The notes below the pieces were generated by a model. It had not been told where the DNA came from, did not search any database, and was given only the letters and a program-made list of their open reading frames with translations. Of a DNA stretch of 64,000 bases, positions 17,068-26,619 are shown in pieces; position 1 is the first letter of the stretch; every line of letters begins with the position of its first letter. The stretch is from Chryseobacterium sp. StRB126 (GTDB lineage Bacteria; Bacteroidota; Bacteroidia; Flavobacteriales; Weeksellaceae): contig NZ_AP014624.1 in NCBI RefSeq assembly GCF_000829375.1, forward strand, positions 4,712,001 to 4,776,000. The letters are read 5' to 3'. Made by a program: the position numbers and the translations under genes.

Positions 17068-18273
17068 ATGCCGAATATTTCAAACAGAGCACTGCATATG
17101 CCGCCATCGCCGGTAAGAAAACTGGTTCCCTTTGCGTTACAAGCAAAACAGAAAGGAATAAAAGTATATCACCTTAATATCGGACAGCCTGATATTGAAA
17201 CTCCGGAAACAGCATTAAATGCTTTAAAGAATATTGATCTTAAAGTATTGGAATATGCACTTTCTGAAGGTAATTTAGACTACAGAAACGCCCTTACAGA
17301 ATATTATCACTCTCTAGGTTTCTCAGACCTAACCCCTGATAATTTTATTGTTACCAATGGTGGTTCTGAAGCGCTAAATTTTGCCATTTCAACTTTGTGT
17401 GATGATGGAGATGAAGTAATTATCCCTGAGCCTTACTATGCTAACTACAATGGGTTTACCAGTACATTTGATGTAAATGTAGTAGCCGTTTCATCTACAA
17501 TTGATACCGGTTTTGCCTTGCCACCCATTGAAGAGTTTGAAAAAAAGATCACAGAAAAAACCAGAGCAATTATCATTTGTAACCCAGGGAACCCAACAGG
17601 ATACCTTTACACTCGTGAAGAGCTTCAGAAACTTGCTGAGATTGCTTTAAAATATGACATCGTAATCATTTCTGATGAAGTGTACAGAGAATATGTATAT
17701 GATGGAAAACAACAGATATCTATTCTTGATTTCCCTGAATTAAAAGAAAACTGCATTGTTATTGATTCAGAATCCAAGCGTTATTCTATGTGTGGAGTAA
17801 GAATCGGATGTATGGTTACCCGCTCTCAAAAAATCCGTAATGCTGCGATCCTTTTTGCACAGGCAAGATTAAGCCCTGTTCTTTTAGGACAGATTGCAGC
17901 AACAGCAGCTCACCAGAATGACGGAGCTTATATCAGAGCTGTAAGAGAAGAATATACTCACAGAAGAAATGTTTTAGTAGACCTTTTAAATGCTATTCCA
18001 GGTGTAATCTGCCCTAAGCCAAGAGGTGCTTTCTATTGTGTTGCCGAACTTCCTGTAGATGATACTGAAAAATTTGCACAATGGCTGCTTGAGTCATATT
18101 CTAACAACAAAGAAACCATCATGGTAGCTCCTGCCGGAGGTTTCTACAGTGATCCTGAATTAGGTAAAAAACAGGTAAGAATTGCTTATGTACTGAAAGA
18201 AGAAGACCTTAGAAGAAGTGTTGAAATTTTGAAAGATGCTTTAAAACAGTATAGAGAAGAATTCAGCCTATAA
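17068..18273 (+). CDS. PLP-dependent class I/II aminotransferase (aspartate-type)
   Basis: A 401-residue fold-type I aminotransferase. Visible PLP-site residues are NGGSEAL near 97-103, the NPGNPTG motif at 172-178, D203 in ISDEVYREYVYDG, and the Schiff-base Lys237 in DSESKRYSMCGVRIG. The N-terminal LNIGQPDIETPE and the overall length place it in the aspartate/prephenate aminotransferase group. The exact amino donor cannot be read from the sequence. The lipoprotein and murB genes follow on the same strand with gaps of 10 and 3 bases, so the three are probably co-transcribed. Confidence 0.92.
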   Translation: MPNISNRALHMPPSPVRKLVPFALQAKQKGIKVYHLNIGQPDIETPETALNALKNIDLKVLEYALSEGNLDYRNALTEYYHSLGFSDLTPDNFIVTNGGSEALNFAISTLCDDGDEVIIPEPYYANYNGFTSTFDVNVVAVSSTIDTGFALPPIEEFEKKITEKTRAIIICNPGNPTGYLYTREELQKLAEIALKYDIVIISDEVYREYVYDGKQQISILDFPELKENCIVIDSESKRYSMCGVRIGCMVTRSQKIRNAAILFAQARLSPVLLGQIAATAAHQNDGAYIRAVREEYTHRRNVLVDLLNAIPGVICPKPRGAFYCVAELPVDDTEKFAQWLLESYSNNKETIMVAPAGGFYSDPELGKKQVRIAYVLKEEDLRRSVEILKDALKQYREEFSL

Positions 18274-18283
18274 ATTATACAAG

Positions 18284-18763
18284 ATGCCGACAACGAAAAA
18301 TGTATATCTGAAACTCATATTTCCGATCTTTTTGCTGTCGGCATTTTTTTCCTGTGATTCTAAAAAATCAAAACAACCTGCAGCTTCTCCCAATGAAATA
18401 ATCTTTATCAGGCTCTCTCATATTGGCGGAACTATGGGAGAATACAGGATTATTAAAGTGACCAAAGATTCTGTCTTTGCAGAAAAGGGTGCCACTGCCC
18501 ATAAAACGCATCAGGAATGGGCTTCATCAATCAATATGGATACATGGAAGCAGCTCATCTCTCCTATTAATATTAAAGATCTAGACAAGATAAAAAGCTC
18601 ACCAAGCCAACAGTCTGTAGATGGTATTGATGAAACTTTTCAGATACGTACTCCTAAGAAAGCTCATTTCTACGTCAACTCTTTTGCCGATCCGGCACAT
18701 TACAAACAGCTTCAACAATTTAAAGAACAACTAGACAACATTCTTCCAAAAGAATACAAATAA
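18284..18763 (+). CDS. Putative lipoprotein of unknown function
   Basis: A 159-residue protein with a lipoprotein signal: basic start MPTTKNVYLK, a hydrophobic run, and lipobox LSAFFSC with Cys24 followed by DSKKSKQ. The mature part (HIGGTMGEYRIIKVTKDSVF, then PINIKDLDKIKSSPSQQSVD) is small, soluble and unrecognised. It sits in an apparent operon between an aminotransferase and murB. Its first nine bases form a perfect inverted repeat with 18336-18344, just before seven T, so an attenuator-like structure overlaps the signal-peptide codons. Confidence 0.75.
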   Translation: MPTTKNVYLKLIFPIFLLSAFFSCDSKKSKQPAASPNEIIFIRLSHIGGTMGEYRIIKVTKDSVFAEKGATAHKTHQEWASSINMDTWKQLISPINIKDLDKIKSSPSQQSVDGIDETFQIRTPKKAHFYVNSFADPAHYKQLQQFKEQLDNILPKEYK

Positions 18764-18766
18764 AAC

Positions 18767-19780
18767 ATGCAAGAAAATTTTTCCTTAAAGCCTTACAATA
18801 CATTTGGTGTTGATGCCCAAGCAAAATACTTTGTTGAAATAAACAACATCGAAGAATTAAAAAACGCTCTCATTTTCTCAAAAGAAAATACTCTTCCTCT
18901 TTTATTTTTGGGAGGCGGAAGTAATATTCTGCTGACAAAAAATTTTGACGGACTTGCTATTAAGCTAAATTTAAAAGGAATTGATGAAAAGGATCTTAAT
19001 GAAAATGAAGTTCTGATTACCGCAAAAGCAGGTGAAAACTGGCATGAATTCGTGATGTACTGCCTGAGTAAAAATTACGGTGGACTGGAAAACCTTTCTT
19101 TAATTCCTGGTAATGTTGGAACTTCTCCTATGCAGAATATCGGAGCATACGGAACGGAAATCAAAGATGTATTTGTCAACTGCAAGGTATTGGATTTGGA
19201 AACTCTTGAACTTAAAACTTTCGGTCTTCAAGAATGCCGATTTGGCTACAGAGATTCTATTTTCAAGCAGGAAGGAAAAGGGAGATATGTTATTTTGGAA
19301 GTTACTTTTAAACTTACCCAAAAAGATCACCATATCAAAACAGAATACGGAGCCATTAAGTCTGAACTGGAAAAACTGGAAATTGAAAATCCCTCTATTC
19401 AGGATGTCTCCCAAGCTGTTATTAATATCAGACAAAGCAAATTACCAGATCCTAAGCAAACCGGAAATGCAGGGAGCTTTTTCAAGAATCCAACTATTCC
19501 TTTAGCTCAGTTTGAAGATTTAAAGCAGAAATTTGAAAATATTCAGGGATATCCAAATGGCAATATGGTAAAAGTTCCTGCAGGATGGCTCATTGAACAA
19601 TGTGGATGGAAAGGAAAACAGATTGGAAATGTAGCTTCACACAAACTTCAGTCGTTAGTTATCATCAATGCAACAGGAGAAGCAACAGGAAAAGAAATCT
19701 TTGATTTTTCTACGGAGATCATCAATTCTGTACAGGAAAAATTCGGGATAGAACTTGAAAGAGAAGTGAATATTATATAA
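18767..19780 (+). CDS. murB: UDP-N-acetylmuramate dehydrogenase
   Basis: MurB reduces UDP-GlcNAc-enolpyruvate to UDP-MurNAc with NADPH and FAD, the step after MurA. At 337 residues it fits the type I family. Landmarks are SLKPYNTFGVDAQAKYFVEI at the N-terminus, the FAD motif LFLGGGSNILL near 46-56, SLIPGNVGTSPMQNIGAYGT near 109-128 and the catalytic-Ser segment NAGSFFKNP near 233-241. It starts three bases after the lipoprotein stop and is followed by a strong terminator. Confidence 0.97.
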   Translation: MQENFSLKPYNTFGVDAQAKYFVEINNIEELKNALIFSKENTLPLLFLGGGSNILLTKNFDGLAIKLNLKGIDEKDLNENEVLITAKAGENWHEFVMYCLSKNYGGLENLSLIPGNVGTSPMQNIGAYGTEIKDVFVNCKVLDLETLELKTFGLQECRFGYRDSIFKQEGKGRYVILEVTFKLTQKDHHIKTEYGAIKSELEKLEIENPSIQDVSQAVINIRQSKLPDPKQTGNAGSFFKNPTIPLAQFEDLKQKFENIQGYPNGNMVKVPAGWLIEQCGWKGKQIGNVASHKLQSLVIINATGEATGKEIFDFSTEIINSVQEKFGIELEREVNII

Positions 19781-19803
19781 CTTTCACGTCAGATTATATA
19801 ATA

Positions 19804-19836
19804 GAATTCCGGGTATTTTCCGGAATTTTGTTTTAT
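19804..19836 (+). terminator. Terminator after murB
   Basis: GAATTCCGG / CCGGAATTTT stem-loop followed by a T-rich run, 24 bases after the murB stop. Confidence 0.8.
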
Positions 19837-19843
19837 TATTTTA

Positions 19844-19915
19844 ATTTATTCTAAATAATCATTGTCTCGCATCATTATATTTTATAGTTTTGCGCTTTAC
19901 TTATTTAGAATAAAT
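19844..19915 (+). promoter_or_regulatory. Promoter flanked by paired 15-bp operator-like repeats
   Basis: ATTTATTCTAAATAA (19844-19858) and its exact inverse TTATTTAGAATAAAT (19901-19915) flank a promoter with TTG (19862-19864), 20 bases, then TAGTTTTG (19885-19892). The downstream copy ends five bases before the receptor ATG. The repeat resembles AT-rich Fur-type boxes; identity of the regulator is inference. Occupancy of both sites would bracket the polymerase. Confidence 0.65.
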
Positions 19916-19919
19916 AAAA

Positions 19920-22673
19920 ATGACTAAATCTTTACTTTTAGTTTTCCTTTTCATTTTCAGTGTACAGATGGTACAGGCACAAAATGAAAAAACTCAATTG
20001 AACATTACCGTATTCGACGAAAACAATAAAGAATTAAAGGGGGTTTCTGTTACCATCAATCAAACCTCTTTAACTACCGATAAAAATGGTCATACGGATA
20101 TTTCTATTCCCAATGGTAAATATCACGTAAAAGTTCTTCATCCTGATTTTCAGGAAAAAGAACTGAATATCAACCATACTTCTCTTCAAAATGTTATTAT
20201 TAAACTTCAGCCCGTTAATAAGCTGGAAGAGGTAGTAGTCTTTTCTAAGGAGAGCAAAGGTTTAACAACAAAATCAGTGATTGACAGGCAGACTATGCAG
20301 CATTTGCAACCTTCCAGTTTCTCAGACTTAATGGAACTTCTTCCCGGTGGACTTTCTACAGCACCGGTTTTAAACTTAACTAATAAAGCCACTCTCAGGG
20401 AAAATACTGCTGGCTATACTGGAAATGAATATAACACATCCTCTCTTGGAGTACAGTTCATGATTGATGATAACATCATCAATTCCAACGCCGATATGCA
20501 GGTCTCAGTAGATAACAGGCAATTCTCAGAAGGCCCGAAGTATAGAGAAACCTCTTCTTCAGGAGTAGATATGAGAACCATTTCTACCAACGACATTGAG
20601 AAGGTGGAAGTGATCCGTGGTATTCCATCAGCAGCATATGGAGATCTTACTTCAGGATTAATCAAAATTGAACGCAGAATAAAAGCAGCTCCACTGCAAG
20701 CTAGGTTCAAAGCTGACGGATTCAGTAAGCAATATTATCTGAGTAAGGGATTTAAAATCAATGATAAGTGGCAGATGAGCGCCAGTGCAGATTTCCTGGA
20801 TTCAAAATCAAATCCAACAGATGATTTTGAAACCTATCAGCGTATTACGGCATCTATCCGTTCAAAGAAAATCTCAACACTATGGTCAAGGCCTTTAGAA
20901 TGGAGATCTACTATTGATTTTTCCACCAATATTGACCATAAAAAATATGATCCGGACAACGGCTATCCTTCAACAGACAGGTATGAGTCCAATAATAAAA
21001 GAATCAGCATAACCAATAACTTCATTTATCAGTTGGATAAAAATGCATTTTTCAACAAATTAGCTTTAAATACAGCCATCCGTCAGGGGTTTGAAAAATT
21101 AGAACAGGTAAAACTGATTCAGCTGTCTGGACCGCGTTCATTTTCACTCGCCACAGAACAGGGAGAAAACGTGGGTTATTATCCAGATCTTCGCTATATC
21201 GCAGAATTTTCCACAGAAGGAAAGCCTTTGGATATCACGGCCTTCTTCCAGGCAAACGGAACAAAGAAAACTTTTGGAATTACCCATCAATATGAAGCCG
21301 GACTTGATTGGAGATATTCAAAGAATAACGGAAAGGGACTTGAATACGATATGAAGACTCCCCCTTCAGCCAACACAGGAATTACAAGACCGAGACCTTA
21401 CAATGATATTCCTGCCTCAAGTTTATGGGCTGCTTTCTTAGGCGATCAGATGAGTTACGCTATTCACCAACATAAGTTTACTTTGTACGCAGGATTGAGA
21501 TTATCAAAAAATATGGGAATTGATAACTCTTATGCCATCAGTAAAAAAGTATTTGCTGAACCGAGATTAAATTTCCAGTACAGCTTACCCCATCTCATGA
21601 TTAATGACTATCCATTAAAAACAGATGTAACTCTGGGATATGGTCTTTTCTACAAACAGCCTACTTTATTAATGCTTTACCCTAACAAGGAATACTGGGA
21701 TTACACACAGCTGAATCATTATCACAATGATTCGCAATATCGATATGTAAACTTTATGACCTATATACAGTCCAGGGAAAATAAAGAGCTTCAGGCTGCA
21801 AAAAGTATTAAAAAGGAAATTCGTTTAGACTTGTCGTACAGAAATAATCAATTCTTTATTACTTATTTTAAAGAAACTATGACCACTGGTTTCCGAAATA
21901 TGGTTCAAACTACTGTTCATAACTACAAACAATATGATAATACACAGGTAGATTTAACTCAATGGACACCTAACGGACCCGATTTAACTAATGTACCTTA
22001 TGAAATTAAAAATGTTTTTGGAGCTTACACCACTACAGAAAACGGAAGTGAAACTTTAAAACAGGGAATTGAATTCGGGTACACTTCACCAAGACTCAAA
22101 GCAATCAATACAAGATTTACCTTCACCGGAGCATGGTTCAAAACTCAATACAGAAATTCAGCTCCTATTATTAACAGACCTAATGGCTCAATTGGAACAG
22201 AACCTTATCCTTATTACGGAATCTATCAATCTGATTATGGTTATGTGAATTCAAATATCAACTACAATCTTCTTATAGATACCTATCTTCCAAGTCTGGA
22301 TATGATAATTTCCGCGTCTTTGCAAGGAAGTTTATATGACCATAGCAGAAATGACAGAAGAATTGCAGAACCTATTTCTTATTACGGGGTAGATGGAGTG
22401 ATACATCCCTTTACAGAGGCAGACAGAACAGATACCTATAAACAATGGTTGGTAAGAAGCGTTTCGGTTTCTGATAATCTGGATAGGCTTTACACCTTTA
22501 CCATGGTAGGAAATCTTAAAGTCACTAAAAGTATTTATAAGGCACTTCGGACTTCCTTATTTGTTAACAGACTTTTCAATTATAGTGCTCCTTACACTTT
22601 CAACAATGTAAAAGTTTACAGAAAAGGAACCAATACTCCGTATTTCGGAATGGAATTGAACTACAATTTTTAA
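19920..22673 (+). CDS. TonB-dependent receptor with carboxypeptidase-like N-domain
   Basis: A 917-residue outer-membrane receptor. The signal peptide (LLLVFLFIFSVQMVQAQ) is followed by a CarboxypepD_reg-like beta-sandwich (about 24-100), a plug domain (about 115-235, including MELLPGGLSTAPVLN and VEVIRGIPSAAYGDLTSGLI) and a large barrel ending in LNYNF. It would move a ligand across the outer membrane using TonB energy. No SusD partner follows; instead the gene heads a four-gene operon with a DUF4876 lipoprotein, a DUF6850-like barrel and a di-haem peroxidase. Together with the operator-like repeats this suggests metal or haem acquisition. The ligand is unproven. Confidence 0.92.
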   Translation: MTKSLLLVFLFIFSVQMVQAQNEKTQLNITVFDENNKELKGVSVTINQTSLTTDKNGHTDISIPNGKYHVKVLHPDFQEKELNINHTSLQNVIIKLQPVNKLEEVVVFSKESKGLTTKSVIDRQTMQHLQPSSFSDLMELLPGGLSTAPVLNLTNKATLRENTAGYTGNEYNTSSLGVQFMIDDNIINSNADMQVSVDNRQFSEGPKYRETSSSGVDMRTISTNDIEKVEVIRGIPSAAYGDLTSGLIKIERRIKAAPLQARFKADGFSKQYYLSKGFKINDKWQMSASADFLDSKSNPTDDFETYQRITASIRSKKISTLWSRPLEWRSTIDFSTNIDHKKYDPDNGYPSTDRYESNNKRISITNNFIYQLDKNAFFNKLALNTAIRQGFEKLEQVKLIQLSGPRSFSLATEQGENVGYYPDLRYIAEFSTEGKPLDITAFFQANGTKKTFGITHQYEAGLDWRYSKNNGKGLEYDMKTPPSANTGITRPRPYNDIPASSLWAAFLGDQMSYAIHQHKFTLYAGLRLSKNMGIDNSYAISKKVFAEPRLNFQYSLPHLMINDYPLKTDVTLGYGLFYKQPTLLMLYPNKEYWDYTQLNHYHNDSQYRYVNFMTYIQSRENKELQAAKSIKKEIRLDLSYRNNQFFITYFKETMTTGFRNMVQTTVHNYKQYDNTQVDLTQWTPNGPDLTNVPYEIKNVFGAYTTTENGSETLKQGIEFGYTSPRLKAINTRFTFTGAWFKTQYRNSAPIINRPNGSIGTEPYPYYGIYQSDYGYVNSNINYNLLIDTYLPSLDMIISASLQGSLYDHSRNDRRIAEPISYYGVDGVIHPFTEADRTDTYKQWLVRSVSVSDNLDRLYTFTMVGNLKVTKSIYKALRTSLFVNRLFNYSAPYTFNNVKVYRKGTNTPYFGMELNYNF

Positions 22674-22692
22674 TATATATCAAAAAAATATC

Positions 22693-23916
22693 ATGAAAAA
22701 AAGAGTTTTACTACTAAGTTTAGCTGCTATGATGGCCACAGCATTTACGGTAACGTCATGTACTAATGATCATTTCGGAGAAACAACTACTCAGAAAGGA
22801 CTTTTAACATTAAATTTTTCAGGTGAAAATATTTCTACTTACAAAAGTTTGGATCTTGAATTCAGAGAAGTAAATACGAATATTGTAAGAAGAGAAACCA
22901 TTAAAAATGTCAACACATATTCTATAACTTTACCCTATGGTTCTTATAAAATTACTGTAAATGGTGCCGTAATTTCCGAAAATACAGAAGTATCGGCAGG
23001 AGCCATGGCCCAAACTGATATTGCTTTATCTGCAACGAATCTTAACATTCCGGTTATTATTAAAAAGTTTCATGATGACTTTATCATTGAAGAAATTTTC
23101 TTTACAGGAATTAAAACAACAGAAGGTAAAAACTACAACTCAGGACGTTATTTTAAATTAACCAATAACACCAAGGAAGTACTATATGCTGACAAACTCA
23201 TCATTGGACAATCTGAATTTTTGACAACAGAAGATAAAAATCCTACTCCGTATAATGCAAATCTATCATTCCCGGTAAAAGCCGTAATGGTACTTCCCGG
23301 TTCTGGTATAGACTATCCTGTACAGCCGGGAGATTTCATCGTTATTGCAGACAATGCCATCAATCATAAAGCGCAGACCAGCACTGCTTATGACCTTCAC
23401 AACGCCAATTTTGAATATCCTTCAAATAATCCGGCATTAGGACAGGTAGATAACCCTTCTGTTCCCAATGCAGAAGTGATTTATTCACAAATGAACTTTA
23501 ACATGTTTTTTTTACATGACCGTGGTTTTGAAAGTTACGTGATCGCCCGTTTTCCATTCGATGAAAACAGAGATAGCTTTCTTCAGAAATATAAATATGA
23601 TTATTCTTATATAAACAGTGCCGGTACAGTTACGGCAAAAAGCACTTATGTGATTCCTAATTCCTGGATTATTGATGGAGTAAACAACAGTATTTCTTCA
23701 AAATTTGCCCATACTTTAACTTCTGCAAGTATTGATGGCGGCTGGACTTCTGTAGGAACTATTGATAAGGATCCTACCCGTTTCGGAAAATCGGTAAGAC
23801 GTAAGGTAACCGGACAGATGACAAACGGTAAAAATCTATATCAGGATACCAACAACTCCTCGAATGATTTTGTGAAAGACTCTCAACCAAGCTTAAAAAA
23901 TGGGATTGTTCACTAA
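22693..23916 (+). CDS. DUF4876 domain lipoprotein
   Basis: A 407-residue lipoprotein: signal MKKRVLLLSLAAMMATAFTV then TSC, with Cys23. An N-terminal beta-sandwich (about 35-115) is followed by the DUF4876 region (IIEEIFFTGIKTTEGKNYNS near 134-153, then RYFKLTNNTKEVLYADKLII and VIADNAINHKAQTSTAYDLH). Lamin-tail-like features such as YFKLTN and LPGSG are visible. DUF4876 has no established biochemical role but recurs beside TonB receptors in Bacteroidetes. It starts 19 bases after the receptor and probably acts on the cell surface as its partner. Confidence 0.87.
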   Translation: MKKRVLLLSLAAMMATAFTVTSCTNDHFGETTTQKGLLTLNFSGENISTYKSLDLEFREVNTNIVRRETIKNVNTYSITLPYGSYKITVNGAVISENTEVSAGAMAQTDIALSATNLNIPVIIKKFHDDFIIEEIFFTGIKTTEGKNYNSGRYFKLTNNTKEVLYADKLIIGQSEFLTTEDKNPTPYNANLSFPVKAVMVLPGSGIDYPVQPGDFIVIADNAINHKAQTSTAYDLHNANFEYPSNNPALGQVDNPSVPNAEVIYSQMNFNMFFLHDRGFESYVIARFPFDENRDSFLQKYKYDYSYINSAGTVTAKSTYVIPNSWIIDGVNNSISSKFAHTLTSASIDGGWTSVGTIDKDPTRFGKSVRRKVTGQMTNGKNLYQDTNNSSNDFVKDSQPSLKNGIVH

Positions 23917-23944
23917 AATACAGTTCGATATTCAACCGTAAATT

Positions 23945-25468
23945 ATGTTACAAACAAAAATATTTTTCTGCCTGCTATTGATCGGAGTCTCATTTAATAT
24001 AAAGGCTCAGGACAGCCTAAGCCTTTTTAAAAAGCTCAACAATCAATACAATCAGGAAAGAGATTTTAAAAATAACTTTTACTATAATCCGGCATCCATG
24101 TCGGGTTATAGTACTTCTTCATTTTCAGAGTTCAGTGCCGGTTATCATGACAATAAAGAAAAGATTTATCGTCAACAACTAGGAAATGGCAGCAAAGGAT
24201 TAACGATAAAAGCTCAATCTTTTCAAAAACTGAAACCTCACCGTTTTGTATGGGGAAGTGCAAGTTACCAGAACTTAAAAACAAGCGTTGTCAATTGGAA
24301 CGAAACATTAGATTACGAACGTATTGCCCCTTATATCACTTCTGATTCCGTTGGTGGAAAATTAAATCTGGAACATTACCAGTTTTCAGGAGGATATCTT
24401 GAAAAAATAAATAAATGGACTGTTGCCGGGCAGGTAAGCTATTCCGCACAAATGGGATACCGTTCAAAAGATCCAAGAATGAAAAGCACAACTTCAGACC
24501 TAAGGATGAATGCCGGTGTTAACTATAAAATTTTCAGAGAATATGAAGCTGGAGTTTTCGGTGAATTCAATAAATACACTCAAAATAATTCGACTCAGTT
24601 TCAAAGTCTTTTGGGAAGACCTTATGTATATATGATGTCTGGGCTAGGCTTCTCAAATGCTTTATTTAATGGAGGAACACGTCCTACCAATACTTTTGAA
24701 GAATTTGCGTATAAAGGAGGTTTTCAGATCTCCAACAAACAGGGAAAAGATTTTTACCTTCAGGCTACAATAGGAAAATCCAACAATAGTAAGAGTTATA
24801 ATGACGGTTCAAACACATTTCACAACCTTTCTGACCTGAAAAACGAACAGTTTGGAGTGGAAGGTGCAAAATTTTTCAATATTAATGAGAAACACCGTAT
24901 CGGTTTATTAGCAGAATATACCACATCCAAAAAAACAGGATCTGAATATGGCTACTCCATGAATACCGCCATCATGACTCAGATCTTTAAAAGAGAAGCT
25001 TATCGTAGAGAAAATTACACCACATCCGTTAAAGGATTTTATCAGTATATTCAGGACAATTTCTCCATTACAGCAGTTCCGTTCTTTGGATATGAAGAAG
25101 TAAAAGAACGTAGGCTCTATCCAAATTCAGGACAGAAATTTGTATACTCCCATTTTGGAGTCAATGCTGATTATAAACAACAGGTTAATAAAAACCAAAT
25201 ATTTACATTCCAATCGTATTTCTATAAAAGAGTGGTCAACCAATCTATCAATGCTTTGAACACTACCGGAAATGCAGCAGTTAATGAATGGGTACTTCAG
25301 GACTACATGTTCCAAGCCAGTGATATTACAACGTTCGGAGTGGTTTTGAGATATGATTTTAAGCTGGATAAACTACCTGCATTCTTCGCTACTATACAAT
25401 ATCAGACAAAAAAAATACAGAATACAAACAATAATTTTGCGGGTGCAAGCATAGGGATAACTTTTTAG
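23945..25468 (+). CDS. DUF6850-like outer-membrane beta-barrel protein
   Basis: A 507-residue protein with signal peptide MLQTKIFFCLLLIGVSFNIK then AQ. It has many alternating hydrophobic/aromatic strands (FVWGSASYQNLKTSVVNWNE, VTAVPFFGYEEVKERRLYPN-like segments) and a terminal Phe (ASIGITF), typical of outer-membrane barrels. It resembles the DUF6850 family found with DUF4876 lipoproteins; this match is from memory of the family context. It lies 28 bases after the DUF4876 gene and two bases before the peroxidase gene, so these genes are tightly coupled. Function unknown. Confidence 0.75.
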   Translation: MLQTKIFFCLLLIGVSFNIKAQDSLSLFKKLNNQYNQERDFKNNFYYNPASMSGYSTSSFSEFSAGYHDNKEKIYRQQLGNGSKGLTIKAQSFQKLKPHRFVWGSASYQNLKTSVVNWNETLDYERIAPYITSDSVGGKLNLEHYQFSGGYLEKINKWTVAGQVSYSAQMGYRSKDPRMKSTTSDLRMNAGVNYKIFREYEAGVFGEFNKYTQNNSTQFQSLLGRPYVYMMSGLGFSNALFNGGTRPTNTFEEFAYKGGFQISNKQGKDFYLQATIGKSNNSKSYNDGSNTFHNLSDLKNEQFGVEGAKFFNINEKHRIGLLAEYTTSKKTGSEYGYSMNTAIMTQIFKREAYRRENYTTSVKGFYQYIQDNFSITAVPFFGYEEVKERRLYPNSGQKFVYSHFGVNADYKQQVNKNQIFTFQSYFYKRVVNQSINALNTTGNAAVNEWVLQDYMFQASDITTFGVVLRYDFKLDKLPAFFATIQYQTKKIQNTNNNFAGASIGITF

Positions 25469-25470
25469 AT

Positions 25471-26619
25471 ATGAAAAAACTAATATATGGAGGACTAGGT
25501 GGTATTATTTTGATTTTATTAAGTTTCACCCCTAAAGTAAATCGGGATTTGCTGGATCTTCAGGATCCTGCCATTGAAGATATTGTGAAGAGTTATAAAA
25601 AAGCAATCTCAGAATGGCCCCAACCGAATATTGATTATGGTGTACAATGGAAAGAATTCACTCCCATTACTACAGACACTGCATTTTTTAAAAATCAGGA
25701 TAAGCCCAGTGTTATTCTTGGAAAAATGTTATTCTTTGATCCGAAATTATCCCAATCCAGTCAAATTTCATGCAGCTCATGCCATGATCCGGAAATGGGT
25801 TGGTCAGACCGAAGACATGTTGCATTAGGAAATAATCATCTACTGGGAAACAGAAATACAATCTCTCTTTATAATGTTGCAGAAAGAAATTTATTCTTCT
25901 GGGATGGAAGAGCAAAAACCCTTGAAGAGCAGGCAGCAGGTCCACTCGGGGCCCATCATGAGATGGCAATGGACATCAAATCATTACCCTCAAAAATACA
26001 GGCTATAAAAGGATACAAACCTCTTTTCAAAAATGCCTATGGTGATGAGAAAGTTACCTATGACAGAATTGTAAAAGCAATAGCCGATTTTCAAAAAACC
26101 ATTAAAAGCCAACCCAGCCGTTTTGATAAATTTCTAGAGGGGAAATACAATGCTTTATCTGATGATGAAATCTATGGGATGCATATTTTCAGAACAAAAG
26201 CACGCTGTATGAATTGCCATAGTGGACAATATCTTACAGACGAATCTTTTCATAATATCGGATTGACTTATTACAAAAGAAAATATGAAGACCTTGGCTT
26301 GTATAATATCACAAAAAAAGCTGAAGATGTAGGAAAATTCAGGACCCCACAATTAAGAGATCTGATGCTCACTCAGCCATGGATGCATAACGGATTTTTT
26401 GGAGAATTGGAGGGCATTGTGAATATATATGACAGCGGAATGCACATGATAGATCCATCTCCTGAAGCCAAACAGAACGATCCATTGTATCCGGTAACAG
26501 ATCCTCTATTAAAGCCTTTAAAACTCACCAAAGAAGAGAAAAAAGCTTTGGTTTCCTTCCTTGAAGCCCTTTCAGGAACAAAATATAAAATGAGAAGACC
26601 TGAATTTCCCGTGGAATAA
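25471..26619 (+). CDS. Di-haem cytochrome c peroxidase / MauG-family protein
   Basis: A 382-residue exported protein with two c-type haem motifs: CSSCH at residues 101-105 and CMNCH at 246-250. An N-terminal membrane anchor or signal (LIYGGLGGIILILLSF) puts it in the periplasm. Family landmarks include GKMLFFDPKLS near 84-94, NRNTISLYNVAERNLFFWDG near 127-146, and FRTPQLRDLMLTQPWMHNGF near the end. Members reduce peroxide or oxidise bound substrates. As the last gene of the receptor operon it may oxidise or release the imported ligand, which is inference. Only two bases separate it from the barrel gene. Confidence 0.92.
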   Translation: MKKLIYGGLGGIILILLSFTPKVNRDLLDLQDPAIEDIVKSYKKAISEWPQPNIDYGVQWKEFTPITTDTAFFKNQDKPSVILGKMLFFDPKLSQSSQISCSSCHDPEMGWSDRRHVALGNNHLLGNRNTISLYNVAERNLFFWDGRAKTLEEQAAGPLGAHHEMAMDIKSLPSKIQAIKGYKPLFKNAYGDEKVTYDRIVKAIADFQKTIKSQPSRFDKFLEGKYNALSDDEIYGMHIFRTKARCMNCHSGQYLTDESFHNIGLTYYKRKYEDLGLYNITKKAEDVGKFRTPQLRDLMLTQPWMHNGFFGELEGIVNIYDSGMHMIDPSPEAKQNDPLYPVTDPLLKPLKLTKEEKKALVSFLEALSGTKYKMRRPEFPVE

